DNA of 64,000 bases from an uncultured Hyphomonas sp. (GTDB lineage Bacteria > Pseudomonadota > Alphaproteobacteria > Caulobacterales > Hyphomonadaceae). The notes beneath the pieces are model-generated. The model made no database searches and was not told the DNA's origin. It was given only the letters and a program-made list of their open reading frames with translations. The stretch covers positions 1,798,001 through 1,862,000 of the forward strand of contig NZ_OY781472.1 in assembly GCF_963677035.1 (NCBI RefSeq). Reading direction: 5' to 3'. Positions 63,763 to 64,000 of the stretch are shown piece by piece. The translations under genes and the position numbers were made by a program. The number at the start of each line of letters is the position of its first letter. Position 1 is the first letter of the stretch.

Positions 63763-63945
63763 TCAGTGCTGGTCCCGGCGGCCGGAACGGCGGCGGCGGC
63801 GGACCAGAAGGTTCGGGCGGCCCCGGTCGGCCACATCATTTGCCGGGCGTGACAGCAGCGTTTGGCGGCCGGTGAAGATGGCACTCGCCATCGGTGCGGC
63901 ATGCGCGGCGATCTCGTGGTCATATTGACGGGCGCGGGGGGTCAT
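63763..63945 (-). CDS. Putative small basic protein
   Basis: This is a 60-codon frame with GAAGGA a dozen bases before ATG 63945. The product is Arg-rich at its C-terminus (LLVRRRRRSGRRDQH). Its ribosome-binding region resembles that of the next gene, the UrcA-family protein 102 bases downstream. No family is recognised; it could be a spurious frame in GC-rich DNA. The last 55 bases of the window contain nothing further that I can identify. Confidence 0.4.
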   Translation of the reverse strand: MTPRARQYDHEIAAHAAPMASAIFTGRQTLLSRPANDVADRGRPNLLVRRRRRSGRRDQH

Positions 63946-64000
63946 TTTCGAAAGTCCTTCTTGGTGTCTTGTCTTGGCGGGACCATCCCGCCGCCGACAT

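Noticed and set aside
1..64000. tRNA, rRNA, CRISPR array, IS element, prophage or toxin-antitoxin locus
   Set aside because: Looked for by eye on both strands and none was convincing; cloverleaf-like stems in repeats lack tRNA signatures. A covariance-model scan would settle small RNAs.

Overview
This 64 kb window is a gene-dense, GC-rich chromosomal segment of an alphaproteobacterium. The gene set points to Hyphomonadaceae or a close relative in the Caulobacterales/Maricaulales. Supporting features are a giant NAD-dependent glutamate dehydrogenase, an RpoH heat-shock sigma factor, a PhyR-like sigma-mimic/receiver protein, a MarR-OmpR-EnvZ (petP/petR-like) regulatory operon, an alphaproteobacterial cysG-DUF2849-cysI-DUF934-cysH sulfur operon, a TipN-like polar coiled-coil protein, and palindromic intergenic repeats. 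The genus is an inference. I see no rRNA, tRNA, CRISPR array, insertion sequence, prophage or plasmid functions.

Layout. 1-8.4 kb: 3' part of NAD-GDH, a convergent M1 aminopeptidase lipoprotein, then a GST-queG-mtgA run. 8.4-9.5 kb: a mosaic of palindromic repeats around one doubtful small gene. 9.5-16 kb: two SDR oxidoreductases, a HAD hydrolase, a lipoprotein, a pterin dehydratase, a PhyR-like regulator whose receiver pocket is degenerate, a tandem pair of VOC proteins and an MFS exporter. 16-22.5 kb: yggT-yggU-folD-HNH, a membrane-bound LytTR regulator divergent from a DUF2141-DUF2306 pair, a PhoD-like phosphatase and a second MFS protein. 22.6-29.5 kb: sucC-sucD-sucA-sucB, in which the E2 subunit carries two lipoyl domains. 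29.5-34.5 kb: methyltransferase, YghU-type GST, chorismate mutase, an orphan HPt protein, a putative small membrane protein and the TipN-like protein. 34.5-40.9 kb: a LysR regulator divergent from the translationally coupled cysG operon, which includes a GST gene and ends at a strong terminator. 40.9-45.2 kb: a TrmH-family methyltransferase with a palindromic repeat inserted in frame, membrane and periplasmic proteins of unknown role, and rpoH. 45.4-49 kb: carbonic anhydrase and a SulP transporter, divergent from an OxyR-family regulator that lacks both redox cysteines. 49-64 kb: zapE, rhomboid, a single-domain response regulator, lipid and hydrolase enzymes, a GNAT-nitrilase fusion, the two-component operon, ilvE, an APH-like kinase, 1-Cys peroxiredoxin, a SixA-like phosphatase and a UrcA-family protein.

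How it fits together. Most genes are housekeeping: the TCA segment from 2-oxoglutarate to succinate, sulfate assimilation with siroheme supply, one-carbon metabolism, branched-chain amino acid transamination, tRNA and rRNA modification, and envelope maintenance. Nothing here is a convincing wholly new multi-gene system. The best leads are: (1) the cysteine-less OxyR-like regulator, with an ATAG-N7-CTAT palindrome, beside carbonic anhydrase/SulP; (2) the PhyR-like protein with a dead receiver, preceded by three palindromes; (3) the repeat element translated inside a methyltransferase; and (4) twin TTCGCGAA sites between the membrane LytTR regulator and its divergent neighbours.
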